NCBI GenBank assembly: GCA_028280815.1
Contig: JANQLC010000037.1
Coordinates: forward strand, 1 to 62,612
Reading direction: 5' to 3'
Origin: Flavobacteriales bacterium
GTDB lineage: Bacteria > Bacteroidota > Bacteroidia > Flavobacteriales > JANQLC01
Length of the DNA: 62,612 nt
Part shown: piece by piece, positions 54,979-62,612 of the stretch
How positions within the stretch are numbered: the first letter of the stretch is position 1
How the letters are laid out: every line of letters begins with the position of its first letter
Position numbers and translations under genes: made by a program
The notes under the pieces: generated by a model
Told to the model about the DNA's origin: nothing
Databases searched by the model: none
The model's input: only the letters and a program-made list of their open reading frames with translations

Positions 54979-55686
54979 TTATGTCGATTGTTCGCACGCC
55001 AATAGGGGTTCTAAGCGATAACGGCGCATCAACTGCGCTACCGTCAGCACATCTCGTTCGCAATATTCGACAATGCGCCTCAGATTTTTTTCTCGGTAAT
55101 ACACCGCTGCTACCTCGCTGCCATCGATGTCCGATTTGGGTGTGGGAATGTCAAAAATCGCTGCGAGCAATGCCAGGGATGTAAAGCTCTTTCGATCGCC
55201 GAACCGCCACAAGACCAGGGTGTCCAAATGCGCGATCTCCCAGGGTTTTTTCCCCGCTGTATCCAATTGGGGTGGCAGTTCTATGCCGTTGATCAACAAC
55301 CTTCTCGATAAATAGGGGAAATCAAACTCCTGACCGTTATGTGCACACAACACCGGAAGTGATGCTGCGTTTTGAGATAGGAGCACAGCGAAGCGCTCGA
55401 GCAAATCTCGTTCATCGTCACCGAAAAACGACTTTACCCGAAATTTCTCCTCAGCCGTAATCAACCCACAACTCACACAGATTATTTTGCCGAACTCGGC
55501 ATAGATTCCCGCTCGACTCTCATAGCATGGGCCGGGAGAAATTTTGGCTTGCGCATCCTGTAACTGTGCCGCTTTGCGCGTCCAGAGGGCCTTTTTTGTG
55601 GCGCTGAGCGCTTCGTAGTGGGAGGCTTGGGGCACCGTCTCTATATCGAGGAACAGGATTTTTTGGAGGCTGATGTCCTTGCGCAT
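54979..55686 (-). CDS. 3'-5' exonuclease (RNase H-like, PolB-type)
   Basis: 235 aa. DEDD-type exonuclease fold: ILFLDIETVPQASHYEALSA (motif I with Asp and Glu), PVLCAHNGQEFDFPYLSRRL (motif II), then HLDTLVLWRFGDRKSFTSLA and IVEYCERDVLTVAQLMRRY (motif III with Asp). Members resemble the proofreading domain of family B DNA polymerases but act alone; the substrate is not known. The ATG overlaps the stop of the upstream serine hydrolase gene by one base (TGATG), so they are coupled. Convergent with PBP1A. Confidence 0.88.
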   Translation of the reverse strand: MRKDISLQKILFLDIETVPQASHYEALSATKKALWTRKAAQLQDAQAKISPGPCYESRAGIYAEFGKIICVSCGLITAEEKFRVKSFFGDDERDLLERFAVLLSQNAASLPVLCAHNGQEFDFPYLSRRLLINGIELPPQLDTAGKKPWEIAHLDTLVLWRFGDRKSFTSLALLAAIFDIPTPKSDIDGSEVAAVYYREKNLRRIVEYCERDVLTVAQLMRRYRLEPLLACEQST

Positions 55687-56840
55687 CAGAACTGGGATTG
55701 GAGTGTTTGCAAAGCCCCGTCCACGTACGGGTACACCTCATTTTTGGGCTGGTTTTTTAACCGGGGGTCACAGGGGTAAAAACCGAGACGCACGACTACC
55801 ATATCGCATGTCGGGATGGCGGTTACGTATTGCCCACCGTGTCCGATCATCGCATAGAACGGGGGGTTATTTTGGTAGTCCATCCACAAGCCGTAACCGT
55901 ATTGGGGCGAATCCGCGGCAGCCGGATGGGTCATCTGCTTTACAAAGGCGCTATCCACCAATTGCGCACCGTCCCAATTGCCATTTTGCAAGAGCAGTTG
56001 ACCGAATTTCGCGAGGTTGCGCGCATGGGTATTCACGCAGCAAAAGGCCTTTTCCACGCCACCCGCCCGATCCAAAGACCACAGGCCATCCCCGTTCATG
56101 CCCAAGGGCTTCCAAAAATTTTCACTCAGATAAGCGGACAGCGTCTGTCCACTAGCTTTTCGGATCACCATAGCCAACAATTGGGTGGCACAGCTCACAT
56201 AGTCAAACCGCTGCCCTGGTTTTTCCACCACCTTTAATCTCAGCACCAAAGAATCCAATCCGCTGTCGTAGTAGGCTTTCGTCATGGCGGTAAACGGGGC
56301 GTAATAACTCTCCTTCCATTTCAACCCAGTCCGCATATTCGACAAGTCGCCCACGGTCAATTCCGAAGCCAAGCCCCTGCGGAATGGGGGGAGGAAATCA
56401 CCCACCTTTTGGTCTAGACCCTGGATGCAACCCGATTCGATAGCCTTTCCGAGCAGGAGCGTTACCAGGGTCTTGGCCATGGAAAAGGAGTTGCACAGAT
56501 GCTTATCGTCGTAGCCACCCCAATATTCCTCATACTCGATTTTACCCCCTTTGATGATTAGATAGGCCACGGTCTGATAGCGCGCTAAGTATTTCCTGAA
56601 ATCACCTGGCAATTCATATCGGTTGTAGTGCTCTGACTGCGCCCAGGGCTGCGGCCTGCCAGCGAGGATGACGCGGTTGCTGAAAAATTTGTAGTCGTCG
56701 AGTTCGGCCGTCCCATAGCCCCGAAGGTAGGTTTGCCTAAGGGCATCAATCAGATAACCGCGGCCGGTCGCATAAGCCAGGAGGACGGCTGACAGGATGA
56801 GAATCAAAACCGCATAGCCGATCCATTTGACGGATTCCAA
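55686..56840 (-). CDS. Beta-lactamase-family serine hydrolase (membrane-anchored)
   Basis: 384 aa. N-terminal membrane helix (VKWIGYAVLILILSAVLLAY), then a class C beta-lactamase/esterase fold: nucleophile SMAK in CNSFSMAKTLVTLLLGKAIE, the second motif in RFDYVSCATQLLAMVI (YxS in place of YxN), and HGGQYVTAIP (HxG third motif). Family members include D-amino-acid peptidases and esterases; this size and fold do not imply drug resistance. Faces the periplasm. Co-transcribed with the exonuclease that overlaps its stop. Confidence 0.88.
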   Translation of the reverse strand: MESVKWIGYAVLILILSAVLLAYATGRGYLIDALRQTYLRGYGTAELDDYKFFSNRVILAGRPQPWAQSEHYNRYELPGDFRKYLARYQTVAYLIIKGGKIEYEEYWGGYDDKHLCNSFSMAKTLVTLLLGKAIESGCIQGLDQKVGDFLPPFRRGLASELTVGDLSNMRTGLKWKESYYAPFTAMTKAYYDSGLDSLVLRLKVVEKPGQRFDYVSCATQLLAMVIRKASGQTLSAYLSENFWKPLGMNGDGLWSLDRAGGVEKAFCCVNTHARNLAKFGQLLLQNGNWDGAQLVDSAFVKQMTHPAAADSPQYGYGLWMDYQNNPPFYAMIGHGGQYVTAIPTCDMVVVRLGFYPCDPRLKNQPKNEVYPYVDGALQTLQSQF

Positions 56841-57068
56841 AACAGCTGAGAATTTCGCCTAAAAGTACAAAATCCTTTTAAAGAACCGCGATTTTATCCC
56901 TTATCGCGCATAGCTGTTTGTCGAGTGGTGCACGACAGCTGTGAATCGGCGTAAAAATAAGGGATGTGTATGCCTATATCAGATTTGGTGATATACAAAC
57001 CCGATTGCATTCGATTTATTTTACTACTTTTATCGAGAAAATGTTTAACCCTTACAATTTGTGTTGAG

Positions 57069-57680
57069 ATGGCTTTTGAAATAGATAATTTGCCCTATGC
57101 TTACGATGCGCTAGAGCCCTATATCGACGAGCAGACCATGCGGTTGCACCACGACAAGCACTACGCGGGTTACACCAACAAACTCAACAGCGCCATCGAA
57201 GGGACGGCCTTGGCCGGTCAATCCATAGTGGATATATTCAGCGACTTGGATATGGATCAGGCTGCTGTGCGCAACAACGGTGGTGGTTATTATAACCACA
57301 GCCTGTTTTGGAAGGTGATGGGGCCGGGGAAAGGCGGTGAACCGACGGGGGCATTGAGGGGTGCTATCGATAGGGCTTTTGGTTCGTTTCGCGGATTCAG
57401 AGGAGAATTTTCCCAAGCGGCTGCTACGCGATTCGGATCGGGTTGGGCATGGCTTTGCGTGCGAAACGGTGGTGCCCTCTGCATTTGCAGCACACCAAAC
57501 CAGGATAACCCTTTGATGCCGGGCGGTTGCGAGGGCATGCCCATCCTGGGCTTAGACGTTTGGGAACACTCGTATTATCTAAAATACCAAAACCGCCGTC
57601 TGGAGTATATAGAGAATTTCTTTAACGTGATCAACTGGGATTGCGTATCCCAACTATACGAGGAGAATAAGCAGGCTTAG
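57069..57680 (+). CDS. Superoxide dismutase (Fe/Mn type)
   Basis: 203 aa from ATG 57069 ([20 protein letters not shown]); the longer frame from 56964 lacks homologue-like sequence. It converts superoxide to O2 and H2O2. Metal ligands in [32 protein letters not shown], and [19 protein letters not shown] (Asp and His). The residues around the second His (NHSLFWK) fit Fe/Mn cambialistic enzymes; the metal cannot be assigned from sequence. Monocistronic. Repeat-type DNA follows directly. Confidence 0.95.
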   Translation: MAFEIDNLPYAYDALEPYIDEQTMRLHHDKHYAGYTNKLNSAIEGTALAGQSIVDIFSDLDMDQAAVRNNGGGYYNHSLFWKVMGPGKGGEPTGALRGAIDRAFGSFRGFRGEFSQAAATRFGSGWAWLCVRNGGALCICSTPNQDNPLMPGGCEGMPILGLDVWEHSYYLKYQNRRLEYIENFFNVINWDCVSQLYEENKQA

Positions 57681-57959
57681 GTCGCGCAGCAGGTCTTTGC
57701 TAAGTACGGGTGCATCGAGCGTTTTTTTAACGCGGTTTTTGGCTGGGTGTGCGAGCGATTTGGAGCCCCGTGTTTCGGCTCTGTCGGCTGCTTTTTGTCG
57801 TAGGCTGATGCAGGCTTCGAATCCAAATTGTGGGGTGGTCGTGTCCTTATTTTTTAGCCCATCGATGGGGCGCTAACCGCAGTGGAGTAGGGTCGTTAAT
57901 CCCGTCGTGCCGCAGGAGCGGGCCTGGGGATCCACCCGAACAGAACCGAGGCTAAGAGA
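57681..57959. other. Intergenic region after SOD, before repeat array B
   Basis: A weak hairpin GCGTTTTTTTAACGC (about 57,719) could serve as the SOD terminator. A GTGTCCTTATTTTTTAGCCC stretch at about 57,850 already looks like a family B unit. No gene is supported. Confidence 0.45.
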
Positions 57960-58119
57960 TGGGTAACTGGGATTCGGAGCCCTTATTTTTTTGCGTTTGT
58001 CCCTGTGGTCGGGTCTCTCTGACTTTTGTCATCATATCGTTTACCCCTGCTGTGAATCACCTTAGAGGCCCGGCAGCTCTGGTTTGACGTTTAAAAAGGG
58101 GGGGTGTTTTTGTCTTGTG

Positions 58120-58134
58120 GTCAGCTGTGCTGAT
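58120..58134 (+). repeat. Hairpin element GTCAGC-TGT-GCTGAT
   Basis: Third copy. The last base of the stem gives a G-T wobble; TTTTATA follows. Confidence 0.6.
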
Positions 58135-58516
58135 TTTTATATATCCCAACTTGCGTAGGGGCAGGAGATCTGGTCTATTTTTTTATCCTTTGGGGGAGGG
58201 TTTGAAAGGTGCGGTCTTATCCTTTTGTGGTTGTCTCGCATGGGACGGTTTGAAAACGCGAACCCATTTTTTGGTTTTGCCCTTTTGCGGGTTTGAAGAG
58301 CTGGACTTATTCTTTTGCCTTCCTCTCTGTAGGGTTTTCTGAAAGCCTGGATCTGTTTTTTTGCTTCGTCCGTCTGTAGCACTTTAAGGTGGCTGGGGGA
58401 GACAGTTTGAAAGCCTGAAATTATTTTTCTTCCCGATTGACGGTGTTAAAAAGCAGTCCTTGTTTCTTGCTCTCGGTTGGTAATTTGGTAAGCCAGCCTT
58501 ATTTTTCGCCCCTTTG

Positions 58517-58531
58517 ATCAGCTGTGCTGAC
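58517..58531 (+). repeat. Hairpin element ATCAGC-TGT-GCTGAC
   Basis: Fourth copy. The first base of the stem is unpaired; TTTTGTTACAGTCCCAAC follows, similar to the sequence after the 58120 copy. Confidence 0.6.
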
Positions 58532-58741
58532 TTTTGTTACAGTCCCAACTTGGGGGGCGTCTAAAAGGCGACTCTTATGTATTCGTCTGGCGTGTTGTTT
58601 TAAAAAAGGACTTATTTTATTGGAACGCCTGCCCTTATTTTTTTGGTGTTTGTCTGTGCATGTCGTTTTAAAATAGGGATTTATCTTCTCGTTTTTGGCC
58701 TTTTTGGTGCTTTGAAAGAAAGACTTGTTTTTGTCCCTGTG

Positions 58742-58756
58742 ATCAGCTGTGCTGAC
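58742..58756 (+). repeat. Hairpin element ATCAGC-TGT-GCTGAC
   Basis: Fifth copy, identical to the fourth over 15 bp; TTTTATACACTCG follows. Confidence 0.6.
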
Positions 58757-59058
58757 TTTTATACACTCGTCCTATGGGTCAATCCAAAAGTCAACTTTGT
58801 TTTTGTCCCCGTTTTTGCGGTCTGAAAATGAGGGATTTTTTCTGTTTGATCTGTGGGGCGCGTTTGAGCCCCAGCCTTGTGTATCCGTTCTCGCGGTAGG
58901 TCTCAAGCGCTAAAACTCCCGATCGATTGGCGTTTTGAGGTGAGAAACAAGCGCTTTTTGCCATGGACTGGGTTCCATTGACTGCCTCATAACAGAGCTA
59001 TGCACCCTATGGCTTGGGATTTGAGGGGTACAAGCCCGCTCACCTCGAATGATCGGTG

Positions 59059-59085
59059 GCGCAGTGGGGTGCTGCGCATTTTTTA
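59059..59085 (+). terminator. Rho-independent terminator just upstream of trpS
   Basis: GCGCAG (59059-59064), loop TGGGGTG, CTGCGC (59072-59077), then ATTTTTTA. It shields trpS from transcription of the repeat array, or acts as an attenuator. The following -7 element of trpS lies inside the T-rich tail. Confidence 0.65.
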
Positions 59086-59091
59086 CTTTTG
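59084..59091 (+). promoter_or_regulatory. -7 promoter element of trpS
   Basis: TACTTTTG (TAnnTTTG) 17 bp before the trpS ATG, immediately following the terminator hairpin. Confidence 0.5.
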
Positions 59092-59107
59092 AAAAAAATC
59101 CAGCTCG

Positions 59108-60076
59108 ATGAAGCGCATCCTCACCGGCATACAAGCCACAGGTATCCCCCACTTGGGCAATATTTTGGGGGCGATCAAGCCCGCCTTGCGGCTCGCTGCG
59201 GAGCCCGATACCGAATGCTTTTTCTTCATCGCAGACCTGCACGCTCTGACCACCGTAAGGGATGCGGCTACCCTCAAACAAAACACCTACAACACAGCTG
59301 TGGCCTGGCTGGCCAATGGCTTAGATGTGGATAAAGTGCTGTTTTACCGGCAGTCCGATGTGCCACAGGTTGCCGAGCTCAGCTGGTATTTGAACTGCCT
59401 GGCACCCTATCCGATGCTCGCCAATGCGCATGCCTTTAAGGATAAGTCCGGCCGCCTGGCCGACGTGAACGCCGGCCTCTTCGACTACCCGGTATTGATG
59501 GCTGCGGATATATTGCTGTACGATGCCCAATGGGTGCCGATGGGAAAAGACCAGACACAACACCTCGAGATGACACGCGACATCGCCCAGGCTTTTAACA
59601 ACTGCTATGGTCGTACCTTTGTGCTGCCAGAGTTGCGTATGGCGGAACGCCTCATGCGCATACCGGGAACGGACGGCAAAAAGATGAGCAAGTCCTATGG
59701 GAATTATATCGACATCTTTCTGCCCGAGGCGCAGCTGCGCAAGCAGATCATGGGAATCGTAACCGATAGCCGTCCGCTCGAAGCGCCCAAAGAACCGGAT
59801 ACGGTTTTCACCCTGTACGAGCTGCTCGCCAGTCCTGAGCAGACGGCGGCCATGCGCCAGAATTACCGGGCGGGAAACTACGGCTATGGCCAGGCTAAGC
59901 AAGCCCTCTTTGAATTAATACTCGAAAGATTTAAATCGGAACGCAAAAGATTTGACTATTATTGCAAGCGGCCCGACGAGGTGGAGTCCCTATTGGCCCA
60001 AGGTGCTGCCAAGGTGCGTGCAAGGGCCGATAAAAAGCTGAAAGCGGTGCGAAAAAAAATGGGGTTTACTCGGTAA
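59108..60076 (+). CDS. trpS: Tryptophanyl-tRNA synthetase
   Basis: 322 aa, normal length. Class I synthetase charging tRNA-Trp. HIGH-type motif in TGIQATGIPHLGNILGAIKP (here PHLGN), FFFIADLHALTT, ADVNAGLFDYPVLMAADILL, YDAQWVPMGKDQTQHLEM, and the KMSKS loop GTDGKKMSKSYGNYIDIF. Basic C-terminal tail. The start sits directly after a terminator and -7 element, so it is a single-gene transcript. Confidence 0.97.
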   Translation: MKRILTGIQATGIPHLGNILGAIKPALRLAAEPDTECFFFIADLHALTTVRDAATLKQNTYNTAVAWLANGLDVDKVLFYRQSDVPQVAELSWYLNCLAPYPMLANAHAFKDKSGRLADVNAGLFDYPVLMAADILLYDAQWVPMGKDQTQHLEMTRDIAQAFNNCYGRTFVLPELRMAERLMRIPGTDGKKMSKSYGNYIDIFLPEAQLRKQIMGIVTDSRPLEAPKEPDTVFTLYELLASPEQTAAMRQNYRAGNYGYGQAKQALFELILERFKSERKRFDYYCKRPDEVESLLAQGAAKVRARADKKLKAVRKKMGFTR

Positions 60077-60204
60077 AAGTCGCTTAGACGAGGCTTTTGG
60101 CTTGGGAAGTCCATCCAAAAGCTTTCTAATTTCAGATGGGAAGGTCAAATCATTTCTTTATATTAGCGGTTAATTGTGATGTTTAATCGAAAAGCTCATG
60201 AAAA

Positions 60205-60480
60205 ATGAAAGCTTTAAAAATTTTGCTGTTAACGCTTTCTGTTGGCGCCCTAGCGCTCGTAGGCTATGGTTCTTTCATCGGGAGCAGTGTAAAGATGCAG
60301 CTATCAGGGATAGAAACCGCTGGCATGGGTGTGGAAAATAGAAGCACCATTACGACTACTAAGACAACTACCACATCAGGCGGGAGGCACAGACATCGGG
60401 AACGCATTAAAAGGAAAACGCGTACAACAGGAGGAAATGAGCCACTTGAGAAATGGGTAAAAGATGAGGAACAAGGATAA
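60205..60480 (+). CDS. Small secreted protein, unknown
   Basis: 91 aa. Hydrophobic N-terminal signal (LKILLLTLSVGALALVGYGS), then a Thr-rich stretch (RSTITTTKTTTTSGG) and a basic segment (GRHRHRERIKRKTRT). No family recognised. It lies about 130 bp after trpS, with an AT-rich TATATTAG upstream that may be its -7 element. Could be a small surface or periplasmic protein. Confidence 0.45.
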   Translation: MKALKILLLTLSVGALALVGYGSFIGSSVKMQLSGIETAGMGVENRSTITTTKTTTTSGGRHRHRERIKRKTRTTGGNEPLEKWVKDEEQG

Positions 60481-60567
60481 AATATGCGGCGATAGGGAGG
60501 TTTGAAAATTATAGAAAGGATGGCAAGTCAGCCTCAGTCTCGATTTGTGTGACGTTGCTTTTAATTC

Positions 60568-61013
60568 GTGAAACCCAAGTTTTTCAGGCTGTGCATACAG
60601 CTGGTACTGCTCCTCCACTTTGGTATTATCATACTGACGCAATGCCCGCAGCAAAAATGGCCACTTTTCGATTGTCGGATATTGCAAAAGCTAGAATCGA
60701 CCTATGTCATGCCGTTCTTCGAGCAGAACTGGTCGATGTTTGCCCCCAATCCGCCGAGGGGAAAGCGGTATATCGCGGTAAAATTTCAAATTTTGAACAG
60801 TCGCTTGATATTTCTTTGACCGTTAGTGATGTTTTAAACACTTATAAAGCGATTCATACCTTACACACGACAAGAGAGATGCTGCGCTTCGATCAAAACT
60901 TCGACAACCGGTGGCTGCAGTTGCGTTTGACCTATAGCTTTCAAAAAGGGCTTCAAAAATCAAGGCTCAAAGCCGATAAAAGCCTCGATGAAATCAAACA
61001 GAGAGTCCAGTAA
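60568..61013 (+). pseudogene. Membrane-anchored protein with a QNWSMFAPNPP motif (DUF5819-like), frameshifted
   Basis: The frame from ATG 60568 encodes an N-terminal membrane helix (LCIQLVLLLHFGIIILTQCP) and the motif VMPFFEQNWSMFAPNPPRGK, then is lost near 60,790. The next frame (from an overlapping ORF ending at 61013) carries FEQSLDISLTVSDVLN, TREMLRFDQNFDNRWLQLRL and a basic C-terminal helix. The QNWxxFAPNPP motif just after a membrane helix is typical of DUF5819-like proteins found beside HTTM genes. The frameshift lies in an AAATTTCAAATTTTG stretch and could be a sequencing error. The product role is unknown. Confidence 0.6.
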
Positions 61014-61440
61014 AGCGGTATCCGCATAAGGCTGCTACAAGACTCGCTCAAGGGTCGCTGAAAGACTAAGGGAGGTAAGGGGAAAAATGGGTTTAGTCGG
61101 CAAGAGTTCCCTCGGTGCGGTCTTTGGCTTGGAAAGGCTAGATCAGCTAATTTTTTGTAGTACGACCTGGGGCTAGGTAGAAAGACTTGGCTTGCCCTCA
61201 CCGGGGGCGATTTAATATTTTGCTATCATTCGAAATCGATTGAAATTGCTATAAATTTATCTGATTGACCCAAGAAACCTAAAAGCTTAGTGCTTACCCG
61301 ACGGACTATGTGGTTTCATCGTAAGTCGAATCCAAATAGCTGTTCTGCTGTAGATTAAGTCGTCCTTGAAAATATTCGCTTTTTGGATGATCCTTCAGTA
61401 TTAAATTCTGATTATAAACAATTTATAAGTTTTTAGATCA
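61014..61440. other. 430-bp region without a gene
   Basis: No ORF, tRNA or repeat unit could be supported. It grades into the GT-rich repeats from about 61,440. Confidence 0.4.
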
Positions 61441-62612
61441 TCCACACCCCTTAGCGGATTCAGCGCGGGTTTGGTGGGCTTGGATGGGTTGCTTTGTGTG
61501 GGTTGGCCGGCGATTTTGAGTTGGCGACCTTGGGCTGTTGCATGGGTTTGAGCTGTTGCGTCGTTGCTTTGTTTGATTGGTGTTTTGGCGAGCTGTTTTG
61601 TCGGTGGGTTAGTCGGTTGGGTTGCGCTGAGTTGTTTAGTTGGATTAAGTGGTTGGGTTAGCTTAGGTGGGGCTTAGTTTGGGCTGCATGGATTGGGTTG
61701 AGTGGTTGGACGGGTTGGATTGAGTTGCCATCTGTCGGATTTTTTGCACTTGTCTTTCCGCGGGTAGGGTAGGCGGGCTTTGGATTTCTCATTCTTTTGC
61801 TCCTTGTCCTTCGTCAGGTTTTTTGCATTGGTCTTTTCTGCGGTTGGTATGGATGGGCTTTGGCTTGTGTTGCCATCTGTTGGGTTTTCACATTTGTCTT
61901 TTCTGCGATGGGTGTGGGTAAATCTTGGATTGGTTGGATGGGTTGAGTTGTTGGACTGTTCATAGTCGAGTCCTTTGCACGGGTTTTTCTACGGTTGGCA
62001 TAGGCGGGTTTTGGGTTGCGTGGGTTGGACCGCTCGATTTGTTCAGTGGGTTGGTGCGTTGGGTGTGGTTGGTGCGCTTCGACTGAGTTGTTTGTTGCAT
62101 GGGCTGGATTGTTTTCTCGGCTTTTTCTTTTGTGTTGACTTGGGTTGCACGCTTTGGTTTTATTTTTTCGGAGCCTTTGTGGGTTCAGGGCTGTTTTCCC
62201 GTGTTGTGTTCCAGTTGTAAACGTCTAACCTGGGCTTAGGTCGTATCAGCTTCGCACTTTTGCTCTTTGTGTTTTTGTCTTTGACCCTTTGTGCGCGTTT
62301 GGGTGGTCGGGATTGTTTTGTGGGTTGCTTTGTGTTGGTTGGGTTGAGCGGTTGGATTGCATGGATTGGATTGGTTGGGTTAGCTTAGGCGGGGCTTAGT
62401 TTGGGTTGGTGGTTTTGGGCTGCATGGATTGGGCTGGCGATTCTAGGCTGTTGCGTGGCTTGACCTGTCCCCCGTCGAGTCTTTTGCACGGGCTTTTGTA
62501 GTTGATGTAGGCAGGTTTTGGACTTCTCGTCTTTTCCCCTTGTCCCTCGTTGAGCTTTGGGCTGGTTTGTCGGTGTGGTTGGTTGTGTTGTTGCTGCTGC
62601 GTTGACTGGATT
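61440..62612 (+). repeat. Right-edge GT-rich repeat array, family A
   Basis: About 1.2 kb up to the window end. The array has units of about 65 bp (TTTTGCA.., TCTTTTCTGCGGTTGG, GGGCTTTGG, then GTGTTGCC or TTCTCGTCTTTTGC), e.g. near 61,734, 61,815, 61,882, 61,975 and 62,468. A second module, GGTTGGGTTAGCTTAGG followed by GGGGCTTAGTTT, occurs at 61651-61680 and 62373-62402. The unit at 61981-62019 matches 9481-9519; the segment 61,770-61,930 matches the window's left edge in reverse. ORFs 61780-61965 and 61975-62220 are Leu/Phe/Trp-rich repeat translations. The array continues beyond the window. Confidence 0.85.

Larger units (their letters stand above)
57960..58905 (+). repeat. Second family B repeat array
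   Basis: About 0.95 kb of units starting TTTGAAA or TTTTAAAA at 58201, 58249, 58292, 58338, 58406, 58445, 58484, 58560, 58598, 58665, 58711, 58821 and 58863; typical spacing 38-48 bp with some double spacings. Each unit is followed by a CTTATTTTT-type block and then TTTTGTCC or similar. Three hairpin elements lie within (58120, 58517, 58742). The frames 58115-58342 and 58643-58825 are repeat translations (Phe/Val/Leu-rich) and not genes. Confidence 0.8.

Noticed and set aside
55686-56840. Antibiotic-resistance beta-lactamase
   Set aside because: The fold is shared by esterases and peptidases; the YxS second motif and membrane anchor do not indicate drug hydrolysis.
57790-57830. Possible tRNA-like TTCGAATCC stretch
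   Set aside because: No cloverleaf could be drawn around it; acceptor and anticodon arms are absent.
57960-58905. CRISPR-like array
   Set aside because: Regular spacing near 40 bp, but the repeats are highly degenerate, the parts between are not unique spacers of fixed length, and no cas gene is in the window.

Overview
The window (62.6 kb, roughly 50% GC) comes from an aerobic member of the Bacteroidota. The evidence is: gliding lipoprotein GldH beside RicT and a class A penicillin-binding protein; the asnS-rpoN pair; two TonB-dependent receptors with N-terminal carboxypeptidase-regulatory-like domains; and many promoters of the Bacteroidota type (TAnnTTTG at -7) close to start codons. Oxygen-dependent HemF, a superoxide dismutase and a cytochrome c lipoprotein indicate aerobic life. 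A placement below phylum is not supported by what I can see. No tRNA, rRNA, insertion sequence or CRISPR array was found.

Layout. 0-1.5 kb: an inverted copy of a GT-rich repeat, an S24-type repressor and a broken small gene. 1.7-9.3 kb: phosphate transporter, sufE, CNNM protein, ahcY, then divergently a phosphopantetheinyl transferase and pnuC. 9.3-9.9 kb: GT-rich repeat. 9.9-18.8 kb: mgtE, the translation cluster rplM-rpsI-rpsB-tsf-pyrH-frr, a dead MMPL/RND transporter fragment, asnS and rpoN. 19-26 kb: a decay zone with a frameshifted aldehyde dehydrogenase, a TonB receptor flanked by an intact and a decayed copy of one membrane gene, and small lipoproteins, one cut by an in-frame TAG. 26-32 kb: a cytochrome-b-like membrane protein, an EEP-family nuclease, the second TonB receptor and an unknown lipoprotein. 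32-38.6 kb: cytochrome c, hemB, hemF, hemE and a potassium uptake pair. 38.7-45.9 kb: M1 peptidase, more broken genes, thiL, dinB, rfbC and a C-terminally short rfbD. 45.96-47.57 kb: a large degenerate repeat array. 47.8-57.7 kb: hsp20, plsC, a U32 protein overlapping a ferredoxin, ricT, gldH, PBP1A, an exonuclease, a serine hydrolase and SOD. 57.7-58.9 kb: a second repeat array. 59.1-61 kb: trpS, a small secreted protein and a frameshifted membrane gene. 61.44 kb to the end: GT-rich repeats related to the left edge.

The most unusual content is the non-coding DNA. Two families of degenerate repeats fill the large intergenic gaps. Family A has GT-rich units of about 65 bp; it lies at both window ends in opposite orientation and at 9.4 kb. 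Family B has units of about 38-48 bp and forms arrays at 46-47.5 kb and 58-58.9 kb, with an apparently reversed array at 33.7-34.16 kb. Inside family B a small hairpin (GTCAGC-N3-GCTGAC followed by a T-run) recurs with a conserved stem and varying loop. Repeat arrays touch damaged gene ends (rfbD, a GlsB-like gene). Around ten genes are broken or truncated. This suggests a genome losing genes while non-coding repeats expand, although several single-base frameshifts lie at homopolymers and could be sequencing errors.
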